From Paenibacillus cellulosilyticus (lineage in GTDB: Bacteria > Bacillota > Bacilli > Paenibacillales > Paenibacillaceae), in assembly GCF_003182255.1 (NCBI RefSeq), contig NZ_QGTQ01000032.1:1-64000 (forward strand): 64,000 nt of DNA, in the 5' to 3' direction. Position 1 is the stretch's first letter; the number at the start of each line of letters is the position of its first letter. The notes beneath the pieces are model-generated. The model did not search any database. It was given only the letters and a program-made list of their open reading frames with translations, and had not been told where the DNA came from. Below, in pieces: positions 1 to 7,938 of this stretch. The translations under genes and the position numbers were made by a program.

Positions 1-92
1 AGACCCCTGGAAGACGACCAGGTTGATAGGCTCGGGGTGGAAGCGCAGCAATGCGTGCAGCTGACGAGTACTAATAGGTCGAGGGCTTATCC
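1..92 (+). rRNA. 23S ribosomal RNA, 3' end (partial)
   Basis: The first ~92 bases match the conserved 3' terminus of bacterial 23S rRNA (domain VI end), including the tract ACTAATAGGTCGAGGGCTT that precedes the mature end. The 5' part lies outside the window. A 5S gene follows about 240 bases downstream on the same strand, as in a normal rrn operon. The exact 3' end is estimated by analogy with Bacillus and may be off by a few bases. Bases 97-142 form an inverted repeat (AATCCTT ... AAGGATT) that probably belongs to the processing region behind 23S. Confidence 0.93.
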
Positions 93-181
93 TAAAATCC
101 TTTGCGTAAGTGAAGGTGAAGCAAATGCTAAAGCTAAGGATTCAACATTCGCATCCAGTTTTGAAGGTGTAACCTTCAGGA

Positions 182-324
182 GACCAATCAGCACCGAGAA
201 GGTTGATTTAGACTGAGGACGAGTAGCGGAGTGTAGGCAAACCCTACATGAGCAACGGAGGCCGAAGGCTGGATCAAGATTCGATGCCGTATATGCTTCA
301 CGAGTTACCTCGTGATCATTGGTC
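182..324 (+). repeat. Structured repeat, copy A, in the 23S-5S spacer
   Basis: A 143-base unit bounded by a complementary pair, GACCAAT (182-188) and ATTGGTC (318-324). Inside are CAGCACCGAGAAG next to the left arm, a TGTAGG/CCTACA hairpin near 231-247, and a CACGAG-TTAC-CTCGTG hairpin next to the right arm. The same modules in the same order occur at 519-699 and, inverted, at 22240-22520, with different bounding stems. It fills most of the 23S-5S spacer, so it is co-transcribed with rRNA. Its role is unknown; it could be a processing element or a mobile structured repeat. Confidence 0.7.
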
Positions 325-331
325 GACTACG

Positions 332-448
332 TTTGGTGTCGATGGCGGAGGGGTTCCACGCGTACCCATACCGAACACGACCGTTAAGTCCTCCAGCGCC
401 AATGGTACTTGGACCGCAGGGTCCTGGGAGAGTAGGACGACGCCAAGC
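332..448 (+). rRNA. rrf: 5S ribosomal RNA
   Basis: A complete 5S rRNA of about 117 nt. It has the terminal pairing of the TTTGGTG start with the CGCCAAG end, the conserved CCCATACCGAACACG loop and the AGAGTAGGACG tract near the 3' end. It lies about 240 bases behind the 23S end and is followed at once by a strong intrinsic terminator. Ends are set by alignment in memory to Bacillales 5S and could shift by 1-2 bases. Confidence 0.96.
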
Positions 449-455
449 ACGAAGT

Positions 456-484
456 AAGCCGTGTCTTTATGACACGGCTTTTTT
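456..484 (+). terminator. Intrinsic terminator of the rRNA operon
   Basis: A perfect 10-bp stem AAGCCGTGTC / GACACGGCTT (456-465 and 471-480) with a 5-base loop, followed by a T run. It lies 7 bases behind the 5S gene. No tRNA gene intervenes between 5S and this terminator. Confidence 0.95.
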
Positions 485-518
485 GTTGTTTACGGAACGA
501 GATAAAGATATATATTAA

Positions 519-699
519 GGTCGATCAGCACCGAGAAGGTTGATTTAGACTGAGGAGCATATGCTTCCGATGCTGCTTTTACATTCGTAAAAGCTTAGAG
601 CGTAGGTAACACGTAGCACCTACATGAGCAACGCAGGCGCAGACGGGATCAAGATTCGACGTCGAATATGCTTCACGAATTACTTCGTGATCATCGACC
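519..699 (+). repeat. Structured repeat, copy B, downstream of the rRNA operon
   Basis: A second copy of the unit at 182-324. The first ~35 bases after the left arm are identical (CAGCACCGAGAAGGTTG onward). Its closing arms are GGTCGAT (519-525) and ATCGACC (693-699), different from copy A but again complementary. The last hairpin reads CACGAA-TTAC-TTCGTG where copy A has CACGAG-TTAC-CTCGTG, a compensatory change. The middle is longer than in copy A and has an extra hairpin, TTTTAC-ATTC-GTAAAA, near 578-593. It is followed by a broken 5S copy, so A and B look like descendants of a duplicated spacer-5S unit. Confidence 0.7.
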
Positions 700-702
700 G
701 AG

Positions 703-763
703 ACAAGCGCTAATGGTATTTGGACCGTAGAGTGCTGGAAAAGCAGGACGACGGCAAGCGCAA
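703..763 (+). pseudogene. 5S rRNA remnant (3' half)
   Basis: This stretch aligns with the 3' ~60 bases of the intact 5S gene (about 388-448): AGCGCTAATGGTATTTGGACC against AGCGCCAATGGTACTTGGACC, then matching GCTGG and GCAGGACGACGGCAAGC blocks with scattered substitutions. The 5' half of 5S is missing, so terminal pairing cannot form and a functional 5S is unlikely. Together with copy B of the spacer repeat just upstream, it looks like a decayed tandem duplication of the rrn tail. Confidence 0.75.
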
Positions 764-767
764 GGAA

Positions 768-791
768 CCGCTCGTTGTTTACAACGGGCGG
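768..791 (+). other. 11-bp hairpin behind the 5S remnant
   Basis: CCGCTCGTTGT (768-778) pairs with ACAACGGGCGG (781-791) with a two-base loop and one G-T wobble. It occupies the place of the rrn terminator relative to the 5S remnant but lacks a T run, so it may be a decayed terminator. It could still reduce read-through into the acetyltransferase gene at 848. Confidence 0.5.
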
Positions 792-847
792 CGTATGGTA
801 AGATGATCACTCAAAGCTGGCACTATGCCCGAGGAGGTTCGATTGTT

Positions 848-2032
848 TTGATCATACGTAATATAACGGAGTCTCACTACGAAGAGAGCCTTAATTTGTC
901 CTCTTTCGCTTTTCAGATGTCTTATTCTGACGATGAACGAACTGCGCGACGTGCAAAGTTTCGGCCAGAAGAGAAATGGGGCGCCTTTGAAGGAGATCAA
1001 TTAATGGCGCAGCTAACTTTGCTGCCATTAACGGTTTACATAAACGGCAGACCGATTCCGATGGGAGGCTTGGCAGGCGTATCTACTTGGCCAGAATTTC
1101 GCAGGCAAGGTTTAGTCTCTAAGCTTCTGCGACATTCGCTTGGAGTTATGCGCCGTGACGGTCAGATCATCTCGCTGCTGCATCCGTTCGAGTTTGATTT
1201 TTACCGCCGATTCGGTTGGGAGATGTTCTTGGAGCAGCGCCGATATACGATCGCTTCGAACCTGCTGCCTAAGCGATCACAAGCTCCCGGTACAGTTGTA
1301 CGTCTTAATCAGCCTGACACGCAGACGTTGTCCACGGTTTATGAACAGTATGCACGGCGGTACAATGGCATGCTTTCACGTAATCCACAATGGTGGGAAG
1401 AGCGTATCTATGTTAGGAAGCAAGGACAAATCGCTGTATATCGTTCAGAGTCAGGTAAAGCACAGGGCTATATCATTTATGATGTTAAAGAGTCGAAGAT
1501 GACGGTACATGAATTGGTTTGTTTGAATGAAACAGCTAGACAAAGCTTGTGGACATTTATTGCGAATCACGATTCGATGGCTAAAGAGGTCACAATGGTT
1601 GCGCCTATGGATGATGACCTTATTTCCATACTCGACAATCCGCGCATTAAGCATGAGATTATCCCCTACTTCATGGCACGTATTGTGGACATTGAAGCTT
1701 TTGCTGCGAACTATCCCTTCGCATCCACAGAAGCTGTGAATGAACTGTGTATTCGCATCGCAGACCGCGATGCAGATTGGAACAATGGCTTTTTTCGTCT
1801 ACAAGTGGACCCACAGGGTGTTGGTACTTTGACTCGGATCCCTGATCTTCGAGACGAAGATAATCAACATACTGTAACCTGTACCATTCAAACCCTTACT
1901 TCTATGCTCATGGGCTATCAAAGACCGAAACGTCTTCACCAATTAGGTCGATTAGCCGGAAACGTTGATACAGTCAAGGTGCTGGAGCGAATCGTTCCAT
2001 CGGCACAGACGTTTCTATATGACTTCTTCTAA
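848..2032 (+). CDS. GNAT family N-acetyltransferase, Eis-like
   Basis: About 394 residues. The N-terminal GNAT fold has the acetyl-CoA loop RRQGLV at residues 85-90 followed by an amphipathic helix, then a segment PFEFDFYRRFGWE near 113-125 that is typical of the Eis/YkwB-like group, a second acetyltransferase-like half, and a C-terminal SCP2-like region ending in a terminal Phe (YDFF), as in Eis, where the free C-terminus reaches the active site. Such enzymes acetylate amines, including aminoglycosides and protein lysines; the substrate here is unknown. I chose TTG 848 because GAGGAGG lies at 831-837; ATG 803 in the same frame lacks a good ribosome-binding site. It stands alone between the rrn tail and ctsR. 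Confidence 0.85.
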   Translation: MIIRNITESHYEESLNLSSFAFQMSYSDDERTARRAKFRPEEKWGAFEGDQLMAQLTLLPLTVYINGRPIPMGGLAGVSTWPEFRRQGLVSKLLRHSLGVMRRDGQIISLLHPFEFDFYRRFGWEMFLEQRRYTIASNLLPKRSQAPGTVVRLNQPDTQTLSTVYEQYARRYNGMLSRNPQWWEERIYVRKQGQIAVYRSESGKAQGYIIYDVKESKMTVHELVCLNETARQSLWTFIANHDSMAKEVTMVAPMDDDLISILDNPRIKHEIIPYFMARIVDIEAFAANYPFASTEAVNELCIRIADRDADWNNGFFRLQVDPQGVGTLTRIPDLRDEDNQHTVTCTIQTLTSMLMGYQRPKRLHQLGRLAGNVDTVKVLERIVPSAQTFLYDFF

Positions 2033-2061
2033 CTAACCACAGCCTCATCCACATTCTCCAC

Positions 2062-2093
2062 AAGGCAGCGTCTAATAGCGATGCTGCCTTTGT
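2062..2093 (+). terminator. Probable terminator behind the acetyltransferase
   Basis: AAGGCAGC (2062-2069) pairs with GCTGCCTT (2083-2090), followed by only TTTG. The weak T tract makes this a moderate call. The rest of the gap up to the ctsR promoter shows nothing further. Confidence 0.45.
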
Positions 2094-2259
2094 CATCCAC
2101 ATGTGCAGAACATTTATCATAATGAATGAAAGTTGTGGATATACAAAAAGAGCTGGCTACGTATAAACCTTCAGCATACTTCCCACCCTAGTAATGTCAT
2201 AGTCACAACGTAGGATGGACGAACTGTCAGACAATTGTGACGAATATGTCTCCAACCTC

Positions 2260-2287
2260 TTGAAATTCATAAGAAAAGTCGTATAAT
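2260..2287 (+). promoter_or_regulatory. Sigma-A promoter of the ctsR-clpC operon
   Basis: TTGAAA (2260-2265), a 16-base spacer and TATAAT (2282-2287). A CtsR operator begins nine bases further on, over the expected transcription start. Confidence 0.85.
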
Positions 2288-2295
2288 GAGATCAA

Positions 2296-2312
2296 GGTCA
2301 AAGAAAGTCAAA
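2296..2312 (+). promoter_or_regulatory. CtsR operator (heptad direct repeat)
   Basis: GGTCAAA-GAA-AGTCAAA matches the CtsR box, two direct heptads separated by 3 bases. It lies right behind the -10 element of the ctsR promoter, so CtsR should autoregulate the whole ctsR-mcsA-mcsB-clpC operon. Confidence 0.92.
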
Positions 2313-2435
2313 GTCAACGATGTCGGGTTCGCAGCCCACGCCGCTGATGCGACCTCGCTGTTATCAGCGAATGCAAGCAGGAAACACGCAAGACAACAGA
2401 CATCCAGTAAGGCGCATCATGAGGGAGGTTGGTGC

Positions 2436-2897
2436 ATGCGTAACATTTCCGATCTCATTGAACAGTATTTGAAACAGCTGCTTCAAGAAAGCACTGAAGG
2501 TGCGGTCGAAATTCAACGCAACGATCTGGCCGACCGTTTCTCTTGTGTTCCTTCGCAGATCAATTACGTCATTAGCACACGCTTCACGTTAGAGAAAGGA
2601 TATGTAGTCGAGAGCAAGCGAGGCGGTGGCGGATATATTCGTATCCAGCGCGCAGAATTACCAGCTCTAAAGACGATTACCTTGTATCTAAGTGAGGTTA
2701 TTGGTGATCAGATCGACCAGAATGCCGCAGAGGGCCTTATTTATCAGTTGGAGGAAGCCCGCCATATCTCGAAGCGCGAGGCGAATCTGATGAAGGCGGC
2801 AATGGCACGCGATACGATTGCGTTGAAGCTGCCGCTGCGTGATGAGGTTCGAGCGAGGCTTATAAAGGCGATGCTGATCTCCTTGTTAGCGAAGTGA
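2436..2897 (+). CDS. ctsR: Transcriptional repressor CtsR
   Basis: 153 residues, the family's usual length. It represses class III heat-shock genes (clpC, clpP, clpE) by binding the heptad operator, as found at 2296-2312. The N-terminal winged helix-turn-helix spans about residues 28-50 (ADRFSCVPSQINYVI) with the glycine wing RGGGGY at 62-67; the Arg in this wing is the one targeted by McsB in Geobacillus. The C-terminal half is the dimerisation domain. Start ATG 2436 follows GGGAGG at 2423-2428; a longer in-frame reading back to 2286 would begin inside the -10 box and is rejected. First gene of the operon. Confidence 0.96.
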   Translation: MRNISDLIEQYLKQLLQESTEGAVEIQRNDLADRFSCVPSQINYVISTRFTLEKGYVVESKRGGGGYIRIQRAELPALKTITLYLSEVIGDQIDQNAAEGLIYQLEEARHISKREANLMKAAMARDTIALKLPLRDEVRARLIKAMLISLLAK

Positions 2898-2955
2898 AGG
2901 ATCGAATTGGGCGCAGGAGTCATGGTGCTTAGATAGGCGAAGGAGGGATGGCGGC

Positions 2956-3465
2956 TTGATCTGTCAGGAATGCGGAAAGAAGCCGGCAACGCTTCATTTT
3001 ACGAAAATCGTGAACGGAGATAAGAACGAGATTCATATTTGTGAATCATGTGCCCGTGAGAAAGGGGAAGGAATTCCCGGATCCTCCAATGGGTTCTCCA
3101 TTCACAGCCTGCTGTCCGGCTTGCTTGATTTCGAACGGACAGGACAGGGAGCGAAGCAGGAAACGGTTCGTTGTGAAGATTGTGGTTTGACGTACGCACA
3201 GTTCAGCAAGATCGGCCGCTTCGGCTGCAGCTCTTGCTATAAGAGCTTCGAGAACAAGCTCGATCCGTTGTTCAAGCGGGTACATGGCAATACCGTGCAT
3301 GTTGGTAAAATTCCGAAGCGATCTGGTGGGATTATCCAGACGCGTAGAGAGATCGAACGGCTTCGTCGTGAAATGGCGACCCGTATCGATAACGAGGAAT
3401 TTGAAGCTGCGGCACAGCTTCGCGATCGAATACGTGAGCTGGAGCGAAGAGTGGAAGGGCTTTAA
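2956..3465 (+). CDS. mcsA: McsA, zinc-binding activator of McsB
   Basis: 169 residues. Four CxxC pairs are visible (Cys 3/6, 29/32, 73/76, 91/94), the zinc-binding pattern of McsA, and the last ~35 residues form a UVR motif helix pair (FEAAAQLRDRI) like that of UvrB/UvrC. McsA binds and activates the arginine kinase McsB and links it to ClpC. The start is TTG 2956, placed 8 bases behind AGGAGGG (2941-2947); the nearby ATG 2948 hits a stop after three codons. Lies between ctsR and mcsB in the same operon. Confidence 0.94.
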   Translation: MICQECGKKPATLHFTKIVNGDKNEIHICESCAREKGEGIPGSSNGFSIHSLLSGLLDFERTGQGAKQETVRCEDCGLTYAQFSKIGRFGCSSCYKSFENKLDPLFKRVHGNTVHVGKIPKRSGGIIQTRREIERLRREMATRIDNEEFEAAAQLRDRIRELERRVEGL

Positions 3466-3482
3466 GCGCGAAGGGAGGATTA

Positions 3483-4574
3483 TTGACTTTGTCCAAGAGA
3501 CGTTTTGCCGAGCATCCGCTCAGCGATTGGATGAAAGGAAAGGGTCCCGAGTCGGAGATCGTCATTAGCAGTCGTATCCGAGTCGCGCGCAATTTGCGTA
3601 CGTACCCTTTCCCGATGCTGGCGACAAATCAGCAGTCACTTGAGGTGATGAACCGGTTAACGGGTGTTGCCTCGCAGGGAAAGCTGAGCGGCATTGGCCA
3701 ATTCGATATATACAAACTAAGCGAGCTAACCGAGCTTGAACGGCGGGTACTGGTCGAGAAGCATCTCATCAGTCCGAACCTGGCGGGCGAGTCACGTAAC
3801 GGAGCGCTTGTGTTGAACGAAGAAGAATCAGTCAGCATCATGATTAACGAGGAAGATCATTTGCGCATCCAATGTCTCTATCCGGGTTTTCAAATCCGTG
3901 AAGCATGGCAGTTGGCCAGCCGCATTGACGATATCTTTGAAGCGGAGGCGGATTACGCCTTCGACGAGCGAAGAGGATTTCTAACAAGCTGTCCTACGAA
4001 TGTAGGAACCGGCATCCGAGCATCGGTCATGATGCATTTGCCGGCGCTGGTGTTAACCCAGCAAATCAATCGTATTTTATCCGCAGTTGCACAGGTTGGC
4101 CTTGCTGTTAGGGGAATTTATGGCGAAGGCAGCGAGTCGACCGGCAACCTGTTTCAAATTTCGAATCAAATTACGCTTGGTCAGTCGGAAACTGAAATTA
4201 TCGACAACCTGTACAGCGTAGCGCTTCAAATCATTGAACATGAGAAGGCAGCCCGCAAACGGCTGGTCGCTGAGAACCCCATTCGAATCGAGGACCGGGT
4301 CAATCGTTCATATGGTGTACTCTCATATGCTGCGATTATGGACTCGAAGGAAGCGGCGCAGCGGCTGTCCGACATTCGACTAGGCATTGATCTGGGGATG
4401 ATCAACGGGGTATCGACACAAGCGATGAACGAGCTGCTCGTCATGACGCAGCCGGGTTTTCTACAGCAGGTGTTCAATGAGGCGCTTAGTCCGGAGGCGA
4501 GGGATATCCGGCGGGCGGAGCTGATTCGGAATCAAATTTCGCAGCACAACAATCATGGGGGTGTATCGCAATGA
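3483..4574 (+). CDS. mcsB: Protein arginine kinase McsB
   Basis: 363 residues, phosphagen-kinase fold. It phosphorylates arginines on misfolded proteins and on CtsR, marking them for ClpCP. Visible family features: SSRIRVARN (29-37, nucleotide-binding arginines), the NEEDH loop (122-126), and Cys 170 in [11 protein letters not shown], the catalytic cysteine position. RDIRRA near residue 339 is the phospho-arginine sensing motif. The start is TTG 3483 or TTG 3489; the Shine-Dalgarno GGGAGG (3473-3478) lies 4 or 10 bases away, so this is undecided. It overlaps clpC by four bases (ATGA), suggesting coupled translation. Confidence 0.95.
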   Translation: MTLSKRRFAEHPLSDWMKGKGPESEIVISSRIRVARNLRTYPFPMLATNQQSLEVMNRLTGVASQGKLSGIGQFDIYKLSELTELERRVLVEKHLISPNLAGESRNGALVLNEEESVSIMINEEDHLRIQCLYPGFQIREAWQLASRIDDIFEAEADYAFDERRGFLTSCPTNVGTGIRASVMMHLPALVLTQQINRILSAVAQVGLAVRGIYGEGSESTGNLFQISNQITLGQSETEIIDNLYSVALQIIEHEKAARKRLVAENPIRIEDRVNRSYGVLSYAAIMDSKEAAQRLSDIRLGIDLGMINGVSTQAMNELLVMTQPGFLQQVFNEALSPEARDIRRAELIRNQISQHNNHGGVSQ

Positions 4575-7039
4575 TGTTCGGAAGATTCACGGAACGTGCG
4601 CAGAAGGTGCTGGCATTGGCTCAAGAGGAAGCTGTAAGACTTGGTCATAACAATATCGGAACGGAGCATATTCTGCTTGGTCTGATTCGCGAGGGCGAAG
4701 GCATCGCAGCGAAAGCACTCATTGGCCTTGGCCTTGGACTGGAAAAAATTCAAGATGAAGTCGAAGCGCTCATCGGCCGCGGCCAAGAGCAGCCTTCGAA
4801 TATTGCATATACGCCGCGTGCGAAGAAGGTCATTGAGCTCTCGATGGATGAAGCGAGAAAGCTCGGCCACACCTACGTTGGCACAGAGCATATTTTGCTC
4901 GGACTCATTCGCGAGGGCGAAGGGGTTGCAGCACGCGTGCTGAACAACCTGGGGATCAGCTTGAACAAAGCACGCCAACAAGTGCTTCAGCTGCTTGGCA
5001 GCAGCGAAGCGGTTTCGAGCAGCCACGGTGCGCCATCTAATGTTAGCACGCCTACGCTGGATGGACTCGCACGCGACCTGACGGCATTTGCCCGCGAAGG
5101 CAATCTCGATCCGGTCATCGGCCGCAGCAAAGAAATCGAGCGTGTTATTCAAGTCCTTAGCCGCCGCACGAAGAACAATCCGGTTCTGATCGGTGAGCCA
5201 GGGGTTGGTAAGACGGCTATCGCAGAAGGATTGGCTCAGAAAATTATTGCAGGGGAAATCCCAGAGACGCTGCGTGACAAACGCGTCATGACGCTCGATA
5301 TGGGCTCGGTCGTTGCAGGTACGAAGTACCGCGGCGAATTCGAGGATCGTCTGAAAAAGATCATGGACGAAATCCGCCAAGCTAACAATATCATCCTGTT
5401 CATCGACGAGCTGCATACGCTGATTGGTGCAGGCGGCGCGGAAGGTGCAATCGACGCATCAAACATTCTCAAGCCGTCGCTGGCGCGCGGCGAGCTGCAG
5501 TGCATCGGTGCAACGACGCTGGATGAGTATCGCAAATATATCGAGAAGGACGCTGCGCTGGAGCGCCGCTTCCAACCAATCACGGTTGATCAACCGACGC
5601 CAGAAGAAGCGATTCAAATTCTTCACGGTCTGCGCGATCGCTACGAAGCGCATCACCGCGTGAAAATTACGGATGAAGCGATTGAGCAAGCGGTTAAGCT
5701 GTCGGATCGTTACATCACGGATCGTTTCTTGCCGGATAAAGCAATCGACCTGATCGACGAGGCTTCGTCCAAAGTACGCCTCAAAACGTATACGGTACCG
5801 CCAAACCTGAAACAGCTGGAGAACCGTCTGGAGGATATCCGCAAGGAGAAGGATTCCGCGGTTCAATCGCAGGAGTTCGAGAAAGCGGCGGCGCTGCGAG
5901 ATACGGAGCAAAAGCTGCGCGAAGAGCTCGACGTCACGCGCAATCAGTGGAAAGAGAAGCAAGGCCGCACTGATTCCGAAGTAACACCGGAGGATATCGC
6001 GCAGGTCGTTGCAAGCTGGACCGGCATTCCAGTCAGCAAGCTTGCTGAGGAAGAAACGCAGCGTCTGCTGAAGATGGAAGATATTTTGCACGATCGTGTG
6101 ATTGGTCAGACCGATGCGGTTAAAGCAGTTGCGAGAGCAATTCGCCGTGCACGCGCTGGTCTGAAGGATCCGAAGCGTCCGATCGGCTCGTTCATCTTCC
6201 TCGGCCCTACGGGTGTTGGTAAGACGGAGCTTGCACGTGCGCTTGCGGAATCGATGTTCGGCGATGAGAATGCGGTTATTCGCATCGACATGTCCGAGTA
6301 CATGGAGAAACATTCGACATCGCGTCTCGTCGGAGCGCCTCCAGGGTATGTTGGTTATGAGGAAGGCGGCCAGCTGACAGAGAAAGTTCGCCGCAAACCA
6401 TATTCGGTTGTGCTCCTCGATGAGATCGAGAAAGCACATCCAGAAGTATTCAACATCCTGCTGCAAGTGCTGGAAGATGGACGCCTTACGGACTCGAAGG
6501 GCCGCGTTGTAGACTTCCGCAATACCCTGATCATCATGACGTCTAACGTTGGTGCGGATCAGATCAAACGGAATTCGACGCTGGGCTTCACGGCTGTACA
6601 GGATGCTAGCCGCGAGTTCAACCAAATGAGAGAGAAAGTGCTGGCTGAGCTGAAGAAGAGCTTCCGTCCAGAGTTCCTCAACCGGATCGACGAGACGATC
6701 GTATTCCACTCGCTCGAGCAGGAGCATATCGCACAGATCGTTACGCTCATGTCCGATGAGCTGCGTAAACGTCTGAAAGAGCAAGAGGTTGACTTCGTTC
6801 TGACGGATGCAGCGAAGACTTTCCTCGCGAAGGAAGGCTTCGATCCGCAATACGGTGCTCGACCACTCCGCCGCGCGATCCAGAAACATATCGAGGACCG
6901 CTTGTCCGAAGATCTGTTGATGGGTACCATTACGAAAGGCGACTCGCTCATCATCGATGAGAAGGATGGCGCGCTTGTCGTAAGCCATGCAAGCAAGGAA
7001 CCGGAGTCGGTTGATAACGCTGAACCGGCGAATAAGTAA
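4571..7039 (+). CDS. clpC: ATP-dependent Clp protease ATP-binding subunit ClpC
   Basis: 822 residues, full length for ClpC. Two Clp_N repeats lie within 1-145 ([14 protein letters not shown] occurs twice), AAA+ domain D1 has Walker A GEPGVGKT (208-215) and Walker B ILFIDE (~276-281), a middle UVR/coiled-coil segment follows (~425-460), and D2 has GPTGVGKTE near 545 with LLDEIEKAH. It unfolds substrates delivered by McsB, McsA or MecA and feeds them to ClpP, which is not in this window. Last gene of the CtsR operon; a strong terminator follows 18 bases behind the stop. Confidence 0.98.
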   Translation: MMFGRFTERAQKVLALAQEEAVRLGHNNIGTEHILLGLIREGEGIAAKALIGLGLGLEKIQDEVEALIGRGQEQPSNIAYTPRAKKVIELSMDEARKLGHTYVGTEHILLGLIREGEGVAARVLNNLGISLNKARQQVLQLLGSSEAVSSSHGAPSNVSTPTLDGLARDLTAFAREGNLDPVIGRSKEIERVIQVLSRRTKNNPVLIGEPGVGKTAIAEGLAQKIIAGEIPETLRDKRVMTLDMGSVVAGTKYRGEFEDRLKKIMDEIRQANNIILFIDELHTLIGAGGAEGAIDASNILKPSLARGELQCIGATTLDEYRKYIEKDAALERRFQPITVDQPTPEEAIQILHGLRDRYEAHHRVKITDEAIEQAVKLSDRYITDRFLPDKAIDLIDEASSKVRLKTYTVPPNLKQLENRLEDIRKEKDSAVQSQEFEKAAALRDTEQKLREELDVTRNQWKEKQGRTDSEVTPEDIAQVVASWTGIPVSKLAEEETQRLLKMEDILHDRVIGQTDAVKAVARAIRRARAGLKDPKRPIGSFIFLGPTGVGKTELARALAESMFGDENAVIRIDMSEYMEKHSTSRLVGAPPGYVGYEEGGQLTEKVRRKPYSVVLLDEIEKAHPEVFNILLQVLEDGRLTDSKGRVVDFRNTLIIMTSNVGADQIKRNSTLGFTAVQDASREFNQMREKVLAELKKSFRPEFLNRIDETIVFHSLEQEHIAQIVTLMSDELRKRLKEQEVDFVLTDAAKTFLAKEGFDPQYGARPLRRAIQKHIEDRLSEDLLMGTITKGDSLIIDEKDGALVVSHASKEPESVDNAEPANK

Positions 7040-7057
7040 GTTTGAATGATTAGTGCA

Positions 7058-7095
7058 AGACATCGTGCGGCCATGCGCTGCACGATGTCTTTTTT
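7058..7095 (+). terminator. Intrinsic terminator of the clpC operon
   Basis: AGACATCGTGC (7058-7068) pairs perfectly with GCACGATGTCT (7080-7090), followed by a T run. In Bacillus, clpC transcription commonly continues towards radA; here it stops and other genes intervene. Confidence 0.95.
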
Positions 7096-7143
7096 GTTAG
7101 AATAGGTTTAGGTCGAAATCATGATGAAGGAGCGAGATGGAGG

Positions 7144-7680
7144 ATGAGTGAGCTGGATGATCTGCGGTTCCCGATTGGACAGTTTGCAACTGTTGAGCCA
7201 GTAGATGCGGAGCAACGAGCGCATTGGATGGAAGAGATCGAACGGCTCCCGGAACAATTGTGTGAAGCGGTGGCAGGGCTAAGTGATGAGCAGTTGGATA
7301 CGCCGTATCGAGCTGGTGGGTGGACGGTCCGTCAAGTGGTCCATCACCTGGCGGACAGCCATATGAATTCGTATATTCGATTTAAACTTGCCGTGACGGA
7401 GGAGCTTCCGACGATTAAGCCTTATTACGAAGATCGTTGGGCCGAGCTATCCGACGGGGCGCATGCACCTATCGAGCTGTCTCTGACTTTGCTCAAAGCG
7501 CTGCATGCACGGTGGGTCTATTTTATCAAGAGTCTCCGTCCAGAGCAGTTCGAATGTGCATTCATTCATCCGGAGCATGGTCGGGCGATGAAGTTGAATG
7601 ATGCGCTGGGCATGTATGCGTGGCATGGCAGGCATCACGTCGCACACATTATGGGACTTCGCAGTCGGAACGGCTGGTAG
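7144..7680 (+). CDS. DinB/YfiT-type metal-dependent hydrolase, bacillithiol transferase-like
   Basis: 178 residues. It starts with the RFPIGQF sequence typical of YfiT/BstA proteins and has the DinB four-helix pattern with three metal-ligand histidine sites: HH in VVHHLAD (~67) and two in WHGRHHVAH near the C-terminus. Members of this group include BstA, which conjugates bacillithiol to electrophiles; the substrate here is inferred only from family membership. ATG 7144 follows GGAGGA-like sequence at 7137-7143, unusually close. It is a single gene between two terminators. Confidence 0.85.
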   Translation: MSELDDLRFPIGQFATVEPVDAEQRAHWMEEIERLPEQLCEAVAGLSDEQLDTPYRAGGWTVRQVVHHLADSHMNSYIRFKLAVTEELPTIKPYYEDRWAELSDGAHAPIELSLTLLKALHARWVYFIKSLRPEQFECAFIHPEHGRAMKLNDALGMYAWHGRHHVAHIMGLRSRNGW

Positions 7681-7696
7681 ATGTTGAATACAGAGG

Positions 7697-7737
7697 GGCT
7701 CTGTACCGGATAAATTAAATCCGCTGCAGAGCCTTTT
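7697..7737 (+). terminator. Probable terminator behind the DinB-type gene
   Basis: GGCTCTG (7697-7703) pairs with CAGAGCC (7727-7733), followed by four T. The loop is long (23 bases) but holds an internal complementary pair (CGGAT/ATCCG), which lengthens the hairpin. Confidence 0.6.
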
Positions 7738-7743
7738 ATGCTA

Positions 7744-7772
7744 TTGACAGATATGGAAAGGAATACTATGAT
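7744..7772 (+). promoter_or_regulatory. Sigma-A promoter of the ABC importer / monooxygenase operon
   Basis: A near-consensus TTGACA (7744-7749), a 17-base spacer and TATGAT (7767-7772). Just downstream, around 7784-7799, is TAAATTCATAGGAATT, which resembles the GGAATT-containing boxes bound by the cysteine-metabolism repressor CymR in Bacillus; I recall that motif only approximately. Confidence 0.8.
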
Positions 7773-7849
7773 AATAATCACAGTAAATTCATAGGAATTG
7801 TAGTATTAACTAGTCCGACAGGGCTGTTAATACGCCGACCAGACTGCTG

Positions 7850-7891
7850 GAGGTCTTTACGACGGAATTCATTCCGAGTAAAGGCCTCTTT
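7850..7891 (+). promoter_or_regulatory. Leader hairpin, possible attenuator, upstream of the ABC importer
   Basis: GAGGTCTTTAC (7850-7860) pairs with GTAAAGGCCTC (7878-7888), with an inner GGAAT/ATTCC pair, followed by TTTG. It lies about 75 bases behind the promoter and 50 before the gene. It looks like a terminator in a 5' leader, but I see no T-box or S-box signature and no anti-terminator, so a regulatory role is inference. Confidence 0.55.
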
Positions 7892-7938
7892 GCGTTACGG
7901 GGGCAGAAGAGAGATAAGTTGGAGAGGGCGTGTTGGAG

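Noticed and set aside
248-518. Small open frames over the 5S gene
   Set aside because: They overlap a clear 5S rRNA and its terminator.
449-850. tRNA genes expected behind the 5S gene
   Set aside because: No cloverleaf or TTCGAATC-type T-arm is found; TTCGA motifs at 632-665 belong to the structured repeat.
2286-2435. 50-codon N-terminal extension of ctsR
   Set aside because: The start lies inside the -10 box and the frame runs through the CtsR operator; ATG 2436 has a good ribosome-binding site.
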